Shown: piece by piece, positions 36,593 through 45,307 of the stretch
How the letters are laid out: each line of letters opens with the position of its first letter
Numbering within the stretch: position 1 is the first letter of the stretch
Assembly (NCBI RefSeq): GCF_003260125.1
Contig: NZ_QHKO01000001.1
Coordinates: 124,001-188,000 of the forward strand
Direction of reading: 5' to 3'
DNA from: Lujinxingia litoralis
GTDB taxonomy: Bacteria > Myxococcota_A > Bradymonadia > Bradymonadales > Bradymonadaceae
DNA length: 64,000 nt
The notes under the pieces: model-generated
The model's input: the letters and a program-made list of their open reading frames with translations, nothing else
What the model was told of the DNA's origin: nothing
Database searches by the model: none
Program-made: the position numbers and the translations under genes

Positions 36593-37465
36593 TTAAAAAC
36601 GCGGCCGCTTCGAGGGCTTGAGCGCCTCTTCATCAAGCTCGCCACAGCGTGGAATCAACGCCACACACGCCTCGGCCAACCGCTCCAGCCCCTCGCGTCT
36701 GATCCGGAAGCTGCGTTCATCCATGTAAAGATCCCGACGGATCTCGATCTGAATAGCGTGCACCCCCTGCTGAGGCTGCCCGTAATGACGCGTGATCCAC
36801 CCGCCCTTATAGGGCTCATTGGAGCGTACGCTGAAGCCCTGCTCCCGGAAGTGCTCTTCCACCAGCCACCGCAAGGTCGTGTCACAGGCCTGACCCTCCA
36901 CATCGCCGGGCACGATCTCCGCCCGCTTGCGACCCGGGTCATCATGCCCTTTGCGCCCCATCGAAGGCATTGAGTGCCCGTCGAGCAAGATGCAATAACC
37001 AAACTGGCTCTTCACCCGCTCAATCTCGGCGGTCAACGCCTGATGGTAGGGATGATAATAGGTGTTGAGGCGCTTCTTAAACGCCGCCTTACTCATCGGA
37101 CCGGCCATCACCGGCGTACGCGCCGTGGTGGTACGCCAGACCACGCCCCGATCCTGATAGTATCCCGGTCGCAGGATGCGTTTGCCGCCATCCACCGTCT
37201 CCGGCGAGATGTCATCCTCAGCGCGGTTCAGATCCACCACGTAGCGTGACACGTTAGAAGCGACCAGCGTCGCCCCCATATCGGTGGTCTTCGCCCAGAT
37301 TTGATCCACATACAGGTCCAGATCTCGGCGCAGCACCTTCTCGCCAATCACCATCTCCTCGTGCACATCGGCAGGGATCCACTCCCCTGCGTGTGGCACG
37401 TCGACGATCACCGGGACGCGTTGCTCCTCCGGACGCTCAATTCTCATGATACCTGGTTCGCTCAT
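36593..37465 (-). CDS. N-formylglutamate amidohydrolase family protein
   Basis: About 290 residues from the ATG at 37465 (GAGGGAG just upstream; MRIERPEE at 37447 is also possible). Family motifs are VPHAGEWIP, VVDLNRAEDDISPE, FGYCILLDGHSMPS with the metal-binding His, and VHAIQIEIRRDLYMDE near the C-terminus. The family (HutG-like zinc hydrolases) removes formyl from N-formyl-glutamate in histidine degradation and includes N-formyl-peptide-type hydrolases. No other hut genes are present, so the substrate is uncertain. Confidence 0.85.
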   Translation of the reverse strand: MSEPGIMRIERPEEQRVPVIVDVPHAGEWIPADVHEEMVIGEKVLRRDLDLYVDQIWAKTTDMGATLVASNVSRYVVDLNRAEDDISPETVDGGKRILRPGYYQDRGVVWRTTTARTPVMAGPMSKAAFKKRLNTYYHPYHQALTAEIERVKSQFGYCILLDGHSMPSMGRKGHDDPGRKRAEIVPGDVEGQACDTTLRWLVEEHFREQGFSVRSNEPYKGGWITRHYGQPQQGVHAIQIEIRRDLYMDERSFRIRREGLERLAEACVALIPRCGELDEEALKPSKRPRF

Positions 37466-37881
37466 GCTCCCTCTCGGGTGGACTGCCTCAACCATGCCGG
37501 TGGCACTATCACGTCCCAACCATTTCCTCCAGATCTTGTTCGCATGCCGGGACCACTCGTTTCCCGCGTGGTCCGCGGGCATTGATCCCCAATGCGCAGT
37601 TCATTCGCTATAAATAGCGTCTCAACATAAGCAGCGAACCTCTCCTCGAACATTCCCGACACGTGTGGCATCGCGTGAAATACCTGCTCATCGATCGCCG
37701 TGCGATCGCGTGCACCCCTGCATCGCGTGACTTACCGGGCGCTGAGGCTCATGAACCTCTCAACACGGCGGCGCTCTTCGCTGGCTCCGCACACGCAAAT
37801 GACGACTCATCGGGGATGTGTCACGAAACGTAGGCCCTTCATGCCAACCAGGGCAAGGCCGGAGTTTATCGGCGGCCCCTT
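37466..37881. other. 416-bp intergenic region
   Basis: No convincing gene. The sequence lies between the start of the amidohydrolase gene and the end of queG (both minus strand). It holds an 11-bp direct repeat GCATCGCGTGA at 37668-37678 and 37720-37730 and a small inverted repeat GATCG...CGATC near 37692-37706 between the two copies. These could be protein-binding sites; no promoter is obvious. Confidence 0.4.
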
Positions 37882-39030
37882 TCAACCCCGAGAAGTCATC
37901 TGCAACGCGTGCTCGATCTCTTCGAGCACCGCCGGCTCCGACTCCCGGACACGCGCCTCCCGCAGCGCCTCAATCGCCAGCTCTCCGCCCAGCCGCCCCA
38001 GCGCCCAGGCGATATGGCTTCGCACCAGCGCGGACTCCTCAGCTGCCATGTAGCTGCCAAGCTGCGCCACATGCCGGCGCTCTCCCGAGTTCCCCACCAC
38101 CACCGCGGCATTGCGCTTGAGTCCGGCGAGCTTGGCACGCTTCATCGGCGAACGCCTGAAGACCTCGACGTAGCGCGCGTGATCAAAGCCCAACAACTCC
38201 ATCGGGCTCAGCGTTCGATAGGCCTCCCGGGGCGAGAAACCGGGGTCCTCACTCATCGGCGCTCGTCGGTTCCAGGGGCAGACCGTCTGGCAGATATCGC
38301 AACCAAAGACATGGTCACCGATCAGCGGCCGCAGCCGACGGGGAATCGGCCCCCGCAGCTCAATGGTGAGATAAGAAATGCAGCGTCGCGCATCAATGAT
38401 ATGCGGCGACACGATCGCCCCGGTCGGGCATGCATCCAGGCAACGCGTGCACCTGCCACAGCGATCAGCGGCCGACCGGGCGCGCTCCCCCAGATCCATC
38501 GCCACCAAGATCTCCGAGATGATCGTAAAGCTGCCCAACCCCTGCCGGATCAGGAGCGCATTTTTCCCAACCCACCCTAACCCGGCCATCCGCGCCAGAT
38601 CGCGCTCCAGAAGCGGCGCCGAGTCGACCGCTGGCCGGGTCGCCACCTCCACCCCGGTCTCCGCGTGAATGAACGCGGCGAGCTCCCGCATCCGATCCCA
38701 CAAAAAGTCGTGGTAGTCGTCGCCATGCGCATAACGCGCCACGCGCAATCCCCCCTCAAAACGATCGCTGCCCTGGTGGTAATTCGTCAGCAGCACCACC
38801 ACCGAGGTTGTGCCCTCCTCCAGCACCCGCGGGTCCACACGCAGCGGCTGATACTTCTCCATATAATCCATCGAGCCGTGGCGCCCCTCACGCAGCCACT
38901 CCTGATAGCTTCGTGCCGAGGGCAAGCGCTCCGCCGGAATCACCGCGCAGGCCGAAAACCCCAGCCGGCGCGCCTCCTGATCGATGGCTTCGCGCAGCTG
39001 GGCGCGCTCTTGTGCGTTGGGCGAACTCAT
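37882..39030 (-). CDS. queG: Epoxyqueuosine reductase QueG
   Basis: 382 residues. QueG motifs are visible: YMEKYQPLRVDPR, ARYAHGDDYHDF, VDSAPLLERDLA with Asp136 (the family's catalytic acid), GLGWVGKN, and two 4Fe-4S binding sets C191-x2-C194-x2-C197-x3-C201 and C244-x2-C247-x3-C251 with Cys217. The last 90 residues are HEAT-like (RSHIAWALGRLGGELAIEAL) as in the longer QueG subgroup. It uses cobalamin and Fe-S clusters to reduce epoxyqueuosine in tRNA to queuosine. GGGAG precedes the ATG. Divergent from the third kinase gene. Confidence 0.95.
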   Translation of the reverse strand: MSSPNAQERAQLREAIDQEARRLGFSACAVIPAERLPSARSYQEWLREGRHGSMDYMEKYQPLRVDPRVLEEGTTSVVVLLTNYHQGSDRFEGGLRVARYAHGDDYHDFLWDRMRELAAFIHAETGVEVATRPAVDSAPLLERDLARMAGLGWVGKNALLIRQGLGSFTIISEILVAMDLGERARSAADRCGRCTRCLDACPTGAIVSPHIIDARRCISYLTIELRGPIPRRLRPLIGDHVFGCDICQTVCPWNRRAPMSEDPGFSPREAYRTLSPMELLGFDHARYVEVFRRSPMKRAKLAGLKRNAAVVVGNSGERRHVAQLGSYMAAEESALVRSHIAWALGRLGGELAIEALREARVRESEPAVLEEIEHALQMTSRG

Positions 39031-39066
39031 CGTCGCTCCCGAGATTGCCGGCGCCAGCGCGCGCCG

Positions 39067-39096
39067 TTGTTGTGGAGTGAATCGCTGTGATATAAG
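39067..39096 (+). promoter_or_regulatory. Candidate promoter for the zinc-ribbon kinase gene
   Basis: TATAAG (39091-39096) preceded after 18 bases by TTGTTG (39067-39072). The -10 matches five of six positions and the -35 three of six. Predicted leader of about 60 bases to the ATG at 39163. Confidence 0.4.
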
Positions 39097-39162
39097 CCGG
39101 GCGCGCCAACGTTCACGACGCCATCACCGCTCCCATCCAGCGGTGAGGCCCCGGAGTAGCCG

Positions 39163-40539
39163 ATGCGGATCTGCCCTAAATGCAACCGTCGTTTCCCAGA
39201 CAACACGTTGTTTTGCCCCGACGACGGGAAAGCTCTCGTCCACCGCGTCGACAACCCCTCCCCCGCCGCCGGACAGCCATCCGCCCGCTCCCAGAGCGCG
39301 GTCGATGCGCCGCCGCGCCGCAGCACGATGCCGCCGCCCGACTTAAACAACCTGGTCGGCCAGCGCCTCTTTGGGGAATACACCATCACGAAAAAACTCG
39401 GTGAAGGGGGGATGGGCGCGGTCTATTTAGCGCAGCAAGACTCCATCGACCAGAAGATCGCGGTGAAGGTGCTCCACGAGCACGCCGCTGAGAGCGATGA
39501 GCTCATCCAGCGCTTCCACCGGGAAGCCCGCGTTGTCTCCATGCTCACCCACCCCAACATCATCCGCGTCTTTATCTTCGGACGCACCGAGGGTGGACTT
39601 CTCTACCTGGCCATGGAGTATGTCGAGGGTCAGAGCCTGCGCGAACGCATGGACGCTCAGCCGCTGGAAGAGATCCAGGCTATCAAGCTGATGAAGCAGC
39701 TTTGCAGCGGGCTCTCCGAAGCCCACGACCTGGGGATCATCCACCGCGACTTAAAGCCCGACAACGTCTTGCTGACCAACTTTCGTGGGGAGTCGAACTT
39801 CGTCAAAATCCTCGACTTTGGCATCGCCAAACTCAACGAAGCCGACGGCAAGCCCGAGCAACAAAAGCTCACCCAGGCCGGCATTGTTTATGGCACCCCC
39901 GAATACCTCTCGCCAGAACAGGCTCAGGCGTTGGAGCTGGATCACCGCACCGACATCTACAGCCTGGGCGTGATGCTCTACGAGTTGATCACCGGCACGG
40001 TGCCCTTCCAGGGCGCCACCCCCGTGCAGATTCTGACCGCGCACGTCTTCAGTGAGGTGCCCTCGCCCTCCAGCGTCAGCCCGGTGCCGGTGGCCCCGAC
40101 CATGGAGCGCATCATCATGCGTGCGCTCTCCAAAGATCCCGGCGAACGCTTCGAAGACGCGATGGCCATGTTCGAAGCGCTGCTCGCCCGCGAGCAAGAG
40201 ATCATCCGCGAGCGCGGCCTCAGCGGGCGAGCGGCCTACGTCCCGGGCATGGAACTCACCGGCATGTATCGTGCGATCGATCTGAGCCAGGAAGCCCCCG
40301 GCGCCGCTTCGCCCGACGCGATGTCCTCCTTCGAAAGCTCCCCCACGCTGGCGACCAACGCCCCGGTATTTCAAACCGCCGAGGCCGGCGGCGGCGCCGC
40401 CGCCGCGGCACTCCCGCAGCCCGCCCGCCCCCAGGCCGGCGCCGACTCCTCGCGCACCATCCTCACCGCGGTGATCGGCATCGCCGCGGTGGTCTTCGTG
40501 GTGCTCATCGCCATCATCGGATTCTTGCTCTTCCGCTGA
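39163..40539 (+). CDS. Ser/Thr protein kinase with N-terminal Cys motif and C-terminal anchor
   Basis: 458 residues. The N-terminus CPKCNRRF...FCPDDGKAL (Cys4, Cys7, Cys18) is the small zinc-ribbon-like module common on Myxococcota kinases. The kinase domain spans about 73-345: GEGGMGAVY (80-88), Lys102, HRDLKPDNVLL (194-204), DFG (218-220), SPE (250-252). A Gly/Ala-rich linker leads to a C-terminal membrane span (about 433-457) with no extracellular domain. CGGAG lies six bases before the ATG. An ABC transporter cluster follows on the same strand after 90 bp, so regulation of transport is conceivable but not shown. Confidence 0.93.
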   Translation: MRICPKCNRRFPDNTLFCPDDGKALVHRVDNPSPAAGQPSARSQSAVDAPPRRSTMPPPDLNNLVGQRLFGEYTITKKLGEGGMGAVYLAQQDSIDQKIAVKVLHEHAAESDELIQRFHREARVVSMLTHPNIIRVFIFGRTEGGLLYLAMEYVEGQSLRERMDAQPLEEIQAIKLMKQLCSGLSEAHDLGIIHRDLKPDNVLLTNFRGESNFVKILDFGIAKLNEADGKPEQQKLTQAGIVYGTPEYLSPEQAQALELDHRTDIYSLGVMLYELITGTVPFQGATPVQILTAHVFSEVPSPSSVSPVPVAPTMERIIMRALSKDPGERFEDAMAMFEALLAREQEIIRERGLSGRAAYVPGMELTGMYRAIDLSQEAPGAASPDAMSSFESSPTLATNAPVFQTAEAGGGAAAAALPQPARPQAGADSSRTILTAVIGIAAVVFVVLIAIIGFLLFR

Positions 40540-40630
40540 CGCCCACTCTCCTTTGCGCCGGCGCGCGGCCCGGACGACCTCCTTCAGGTTTCCGGCCCGC
40601 GCATGCCGGCAAGCTCCGGGGGCCCTGACC

Positions 40631-41566
40631 GTGCTCTTTCGACTCGATAACGTCCAAAAAGATTACGCCGGCTACGCCGCGCTCAAGGGCATCAGCTTTG
40701 AGCTCGACGCCCGCGCCGTGGGTCTGCTCGGCCCCAACGGCGCCGGAAAATCCACGCTGATTAAGGCGCTGCTCGGACTCATCCCCATCAACGGCGGCAG
40801 CGCCCGGGTATTGGGCATGAGCCTGCCCCACGACGCCCGGGCGATCCGCCGGGCCGTCGGCTACATGCCCGAGAACGACTGCTACCTGCCCTACATGACC
40901 GCCGTCGACTACGTCAGCTTCAACGGACAGCTCTGCGGCATGCCCAAAAGCGAGGCCTTTCGCCGCGCCCACGAAGTCCTCTACTACGTGGGCCTCGGCG
41001 AGGCCCGCTACCGCCCCCTGGGTGGCTTCTCGACCGGCATGAAGCAGCGCGCCAAGTTGGCCCAGGCCCTCGTCCATGGCCCGCGCCTGCTCTTCTTAGA
41101 CGAACCCACCAACGGGCTCGACCCCGCAGGCCGCGACGAGATGCTTGAGCTCATCGCCGACGTACGCGATCGCGACGTGCACATCGTCCTCTCCACGCAC
41201 CTTTTGCCCGACGTCGAAAAGATCTGCGACAGCGTGGTCATGCTCAACCAGGGCCAGCTGGTGCACTCGGGCTCGCTGGCCGAGCTCCAGAAAAACGACG
41301 ATCCCCTGATCGAAGTCGGCACCCGCGACGCCAACGACGCCTTCGCTCGCCATCTCAAAGACGCCGGATTTGATGTGCAACCCTCGGGCATGCATCTCAA
41401 GGTGCGCTTGAGCTCCGGCCAGAGCCCCGAGGATGTGGTCCGCCTGGCCGTCGAGCACGACGTTCAGCTTCGCCACTTCCTCCCCCAGCGACTGACCCTG
41501 GAGACAGCCTTTCTGGCCCTGCTCGACGAGCAACGCGCCCACGCCGACGCTCGGCCCGACGCCTGA
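40631..41566 (+). CDS. ABC-2 type transporter ATP-binding protein
   Basis: 311 residues from a GTG at 40631; the frame extends upstream only to a TTG. All ABC motifs are intact: Walker A GPNGAGKST, Q-loop region VGYMPEND, signature FSTGMKQRAKLAQAL, Walker B LLFLDEPTNGLD and switch His in VLSTHLLPDVE. The C-terminal 90 residues form the DrrA-like domain of ABC-2 exporters. It pairs with the permease that starts 27 bp downstream and with a second ATPase/permease pair; substrate unknown. Confidence 0.9.
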   Translation: MLFRLDNVQKDYAGYAALKGISFELDARAVGLLGPNGAGKSTLIKALLGLIPINGGSARVLGMSLPHDARAIRRAVGYMPENDCYLPYMTAVDYVSFNGQLCGMPKSEAFRRAHEVLYYVGLGEARYRPLGGFSTGMKQRAKLAQALVHGPRLLFLDEPTNGLDPAGRDEMLELIADVRDRDVHIVLSTHLLPDVEKICDSVVMLNQGQLVHSGSLAELQKNDDPLIEVGTRDANDAFARHLKDAGFDVQPSGMHLKVRLSSGQSPEDVVRLAVEHDVQLRHFLPQRLTLETAFLALLDEQRAHADARPDA

Positions 41567-41592
41567 AGCGCCTTCCCCACCCGGAACACCCT

Positions 41593-42453
41593 ATGTCGAT
41601 TCGCGATCAGCACTACACCCGCTACGAAGGCCCCATCGTCGAGCGCTACGCCTGGTGGACCATCGCCTGGACCTCGCTGCGCACCTACTGGCGCTTCTGG
41701 CGTACCAAACTCACGCTCCTCGGGAGCTGGCTCATCCCGCTGATCTTTGGCGTCCTGGTCATCGGGGAGTACGCCATGCGCTCGCAGCTTGAGCAGCTCA
41801 CCACAGCCGAGGCGCCCGGGCGCGGACCGATCGTGCTTTTCTTGCAGTTTCAGGTCTTCGCCCTGGCGCTGGTCTTCACGGCCAATGGGTGCGGCATCAT
41901 CAGCGACGATCTTCGCCATCGCACCGTACAGCTCTACTTCTCCAAGCCCATCACCCGCGCGGACTACGCGCTGGGTAAATTCCTCTGCCTCTTTATGCTC
42001 GGCGCCATCACCACGGTGGTCCCCGCGCTCCTCTTAAGCGCCTTGAGAGTGGCTTTCTTCGCCTCCACCGACTTCCTTGGCGAGGTCGCCGCGTTGCACG
42101 CGCTGGGACTTGTGATGGCCGTGGGACTGGTCGCGGTGATGAGCGCCATGGTCGTCGGAATCAGCAGTCTGACCTCTCGCACCGGCTACGCAGTCCTGGG
42201 GTGGCTGGGTGCCATCATTGTGCCGCTGATTCTCCACGCGATCTTTGGCTCGGTGACCGGCGGGCACCCGGCGGCCGCGCTCTTCAGCCTCACCGGTAAC
42301 CTCACGCTCATCGGCCAGGCGCTGCTCGAAGGCGGCCCCGAGTTCCCGGACACCGTCCCCCTGTGGGCCCCCTTCGCCGTCATGCTCGGGCTGGGCGCGG
42401 CGGGCATCGCCTCCCTCCTGCGCCGGGTCAACCGCCTGGAGGGCATCGCATGA
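41593..42453 (+). CDS. ABC-2 type transporter permease
   Basis: 286 residues with six predicted spans. A cytoplasmic N-terminus (HYTRYEGPIVERYAW) precedes the first span; IISDDLRHRTVQLYFSKPITRADYALGK is the conserved cytoplasmic coupling loop of ABC-2 permeases (as in gliding/antibiotic exporters), followed by four spans. Second gene of the four-gene cluster; acts with the ATPase encoded just upstream. Confidence 0.87.
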   Translation: MSIRDQHYTRYEGPIVERYAWWTIAWTSLRTYWRFWRTKLTLLGSWLIPLIFGVLVIGEYAMRSQLEQLTTAEAPGRGPIVLFLQFQVFALALVFTANGCGIISDDLRHRTVQLYFSKPITRADYALGKFLCLFMLGAITTVVPALLLSALRVAFFASTDFLGEVAALHALGLVMAVGLVAVMSAMVVGISSLTSRTGYAVLGWLGAIIVPLILHAIFGSVTGGHPAAALFSLTGNLTLIGQALLEGGPEFPDTVPLWAPFAVMLGLGAAGIASLLRRVNRLEGIA

Positions 42454-42493
42454 AAGCTCCACTTCTGACTTCTTTCTGCACGACGAGGCGCTG

Positions 42494-43489
42494 ATGTCGA
42501 GCCCCGCTCCTACTTCCAAACCTCAAGCCACAGCTGAGCTCGCCAAAAGCGAGATCACCCGCGTCGGCACTGGCGAGGTGGTCATCGCCGCGCGCCGTCT
42601 CTCCTATTGGTACGGCAAAGTCATCGGCGTCAACGACATCTCCATCGATATCGGACAGGGCGTCGTCGGCCTCCTCGGCCCCAACGGCGCCGGAAAGTCC
42701 ACCCTGCTCAAATGCCTCACCGGCCAACTGCGCCCGACCACCGGGATGGCCACCATCGCCGGCGCTCGCGTCTGGAACAACCCGAAGGCCTTTGCCCAGC
42801 TGGGCTTTGTCCCCGAACAAGACGCGTTCTACGAAGACATGAGCGGCCGTGACTTTGTCACCCACCTCACCCGTCTGCAGGGCTTTTCTCGCAGCGACGC
42901 CGCCGCGCTGGCCGAAGAGGCCATCGCCACCGTCAGCCTCACCGACCAGGCCCATCGCCGTATCCGCGAGTACTCCAAGGGCATGCGCCAGCGCATTAAA
43001 ATTGCCCAGGCCCTGGCCCACCGCCCTAAAGTCCTCTTTTTTGACGAGCCCCTCACCGGCACCGACCCCATTGGACGCCGCACCATCATCGACCTGATTC
43101 AACGCCTGGGCGATGAGGGGCACACCGTGCTCGTCTCCAGCCACATCCTCCACGAAGTCGAGGCAATGACCTCCGACATCGTGCTCATCAACCGGGGCCG
43201 TGTACTCGCCGACGGCAACATCTACCGCATCCGCGAGATGATCGATGAGCACCCCCATCGCATCTACGTGGAATGCGACGAGCCGCGCCGGCTGGCCAGC
43301 CTGCTCAGCGTCTATGCCGACACCCTGGAGCTCAAGTTCACCGAACGCGGCTTCTTCGTGAGCACCTCCGATCCCGATCAGGCTTACAGCCGCATCGCCA
43401 AACTCTCGGTGGAGCACGGCCTGGCGCTGCACGCGCTGACCTCCTCAGATAATGATCTCTCAGCGGTCTTCCGCTACCTCGTCTCCTGA
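42494..43489 (+). CDS. ABC-2 type transporter ATP-binding protein, second copy
   Basis: 331 residues. An extra 40-residue N-terminus precedes the ATPase fold: Walker A GPNGAGKST, signature YSKGMRQRIKIAQAL, Walker B LFFDEPLTGTDP, switch His in VLVSSHILHEVEAM. Walker B is followed by LTGTD instead of TNGLD, a common variant. GAGG is five bases before the ATG. Third gene of the cluster; similar to but clearly distinct from the first ATPase, so the transporter may be a heterodimer or two systems. Confidence 0.9.
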   Translation: MSSPAPTSKPQATAELAKSEITRVGTGEVVIAARRLSYWYGKVIGVNDISIDIGQGVVGLLGPNGAGKSTLLKCLTGQLRPTTGMATIAGARVWNNPKAFAQLGFVPEQDAFYEDMSGRDFVTHLTRLQGFSRSDAAALAEEAIATVSLTDQAHRRIREYSKGMRQRIKIAQALAHRPKVLFFDEPLTGTDPIGRRTIIDLIQRLGDEGHTVLVSSHILHEVEAMTSDIVLINRGRVLADGNIYRIREMIDEHPHRIYVECDEPRRLASLLSVYADTLELKFTERGFFVSTSDPDQAYSRIAKLSVEHGLALHALTSSDNDLSAVFRYLVS

Positions 43490-43501
43490 CGCGAGCTCAT
43501 C

Positions 43502-44302
43502 ATGACCTCGACCTCTCTGCCGGCCCGAAATCTGGGCGTCATCCCCCAGGCGCTGCGCCTCTTCTCACTTGATTTCGGCCGCCAACTCCGCGCCCGAAAG
43601 ACCCTGGTGCTCCTGGCCGTACAGCTGCTCCCGGTCCTGGTGGCCCTGGCCTACGTGGCCTTTGGCCAGCTCGACGGCATGACCATGTTTCGCAACAGCA
43701 TGGAGTCGGTCTACCTGCCTTTTCTGGTGCCGCTGGCGGCCCTCTACTTTGGCGGGCCCGCCATCGTCGACGAGATCGAAGGCCGCACCATCACCTACCT
43801 CACTCTGCGCCCGCTGCCCCGCGCGCTCATCTACCTGGCCAAGCTCAAGAGCGCGATGCTGAGCGCGCTCCTCGTCACCTCGCTCCCCATCATCCTCCTC
43901 TTTGGCATCTGCGCCTTCAGCTCCGGTGAGCTGCTCGGAGAACTCCCCACGCTGGGCAAGATGCTCGGAGCCTCGGCGGTGGGCGTACTCACCTACACCG
44001 CGGTCTTCGCCATGCTGGCGGCGATCTTCTCCTCCAGTCTTTTGCTGGGGATCGTCTACTACGTCATCGTCGAAATGGTCATCGCGGCCATCCCGGTACT
44101 GGAGCTGGTGAGCATCAAATTCCACGTCCGCACCATCGCCGGGCTTCAGGGCGCCGATCGCGCCGGCTGGCTCGACCGGCTGATCCTCGACGAGCCTCTG
44201 AACTTCGAATGGTGGTTCGGCCTGCTGGTCGCCGCCATCTTCACGACGTTGGCCACCGCCGTCGCCACGGCGATCTTCCGCGAAAAGCAATTTCACGTCT
44301 GA
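43502..44302 (+). CDS. ABC-2 type transporter permease, second copy
   Basis: 266 residues with six predicted spans. FGGPAIVDEIEGRTITYLTLRPLPRALIYLAKL is the coupling-loop region equivalent to that of the first permease (split here to stay short: IVDEIEGRTITYLTLRP). Starts 12 bp after the second ATPase gene and ends the cluster, 26 bp before the stop of the convergent oxidase-like gene. Confidence 0.87.
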   Translation: MTSTSLPARNLGVIPQALRLFSLDFGRQLRARKTLVLLAVQLLPVLVALAYVAFGQLDGMTMFRNSMESVYLPFLVPLAALYFGGPAIVDEIEGRTITYLTLRPLPRALIYLAKLKSAMLSALLVTSLPIILLFGICAFSSGELLGELPTLGKMLGASAVGVLTYTAVFAMLAAIFSSSLLLGIVYYVIVEMVIAAIPVLELVSIKFHVRTIAGLQGADRAGWLDRLILDEPLNFEWWFGLLVAAIFTTLATAVATAIFREKQFHV

Positions 44303-44328
44303 GCGCTTCCCGGGCACACCCCTTCAGA

Positions 44329-44727
44329 CTATCGCCTGCCAAACGCCTTGACCCGGGGCCAGGCAATCACGCCAAAGCACAGCGCGGCCGCAACCTGAAG
44401 CATCCAAGCGCTGGCCGCCTGCCCCATCGTTCCCAGAATCACGCCCGGGTTCAACGCCCCCAGCGCCACGACCATCGGCCACGTGCTGCCCCGCTCGTGA
44501 CGCGCTCCGAAGGTCGGCAGAACCCAGTACGCGACCCCCATCACAAGCTGCACCGTCCAGCCATAGAGCAGCGCGTGATGGTGCACGCGCAAGAGCTCCA
44601 CCATGCCCATCCCGGCCACCGGCAAAAAGGGCACTCCCTTATGCGCAAGAAGCAGGGCCCCTGCGCTCACGCCGACCACCAGGTGCACGCAGGCCAGGCG
44701 TAAGGCAACCCTCGTCAGTCCGGGCAT
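44329..44727 (-). CDS. Small haem-copper-oxidase subunit I-like membrane protein
   Basis: 132 residues, four predicted spans. The motif VHHHALLYGWTVQLVMGVAYW (49-68, His49-51) resembles the second-helix pattern H-x4-G-W-x-x-Q-x-x-x-G-V-x-x-W of cytochrome oxidase subunit I-related proteins encoded with NnrS. It starts within the last 13 bases of the preceding paralogue, so translation is coupled. It may carry haem through the His cluster. Far too short to be a catalytic oxidase. Confidence 0.7.
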   Translation of the reverse strand: MPGLTRVALRLACVHLVVGVSAGALLLAHKGVPFLPVAGMGMVELLRVHHHALLYGWTVQLVMGVAYWVLPTFGARHERGSTWPMVVALGALNPGVILGTMGQAASAWMLQVAAALCFGVIAWPRVKAFGRR

Positions 44728-45197
44728 CGGCGCCTCGCCACATCACCGACCGCACCATCGGAACGGCGCCGCGCCCGCGCGCCTTTTGGATCTTTGATCC
44801 GCGGCCAGATCAGCGCCACAAAGGCCAGGCTGCCCCCCCACTGCAAGAGCGCCGAGGCCACCAACAGCCAGCCCCACACGCTCCCCGAACTCCCCAACGC
44901 ATACTTCGCCGGCTCGGCCACCACGCGCAGCACCAATCCCACGTTCAACCCCACCAGACTCACCCACCCCAACCAGACAGGCCCCCGGGGCTGCGCTTTA
45001 CTCCACCTGGGAAAGAGCCACAGCGCCACACCCACAATGCACTGCGTGATCCATCCGACCACAAAGAGGTGCACGTAGGTCGGCCAGAGGACCGCCGACC
45101 ACACCCCACCGGACCCGGCCATCCCCAACCCGGCGCACATGGCCCCTACAAAGTAGACCAGCCCGAATTTGATAAAAACGCGACTCAGTGTCGGCAC
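44715..45197 (-). CDS. Small haem-copper-oxidase subunit I-like membrane protein, paralogue
   Basis: 160 residues from a GTG start at 45197 (GGAGG eight bases upstream). Four predicted spans; YVHLFVVGWITQCIVGVALW (41-60, His43) aligns with the motif of the downstream paralogue at 44329 (His then G-W five residues on). The tail is strongly basic (KGARARRRS). Middle gene of the NnrS operon. Function unproven; possible haem or NO-handling partner. Confidence 0.7.
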   Translation of the reverse strand: MPTLSRVFIKFGLVYFVGAMCAGLGMAGSGGVWSAVLWPTYVHLFVVGWITQCIVGVALWLFPRWSKAQPRGPVWLGWVSLVGLNVGLVLRVVAEPAKYALGSSGSVWGWLLVASALLQWGGSLAFVALIWPRIKDPKGARARRRSDGAVGDVARRRCPD

Positions 45198-45307
45198 CCT
45201 TCACCCTCCACAAGTACCTCTCCTGCCCGCACCACACGCCCGCCTGATCTACGCCACCGCATAACCGGCGCCACGGCCCCCCGGCCGCGAGCTTCCCCGG
45301 CGCGGCG

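Noticed and set aside
37700..38053. Plus-strand frame of 117 codons near the end of queG
   Set aside because: Overlaps queG antisense, has no ribosome site and low-complexity composition.
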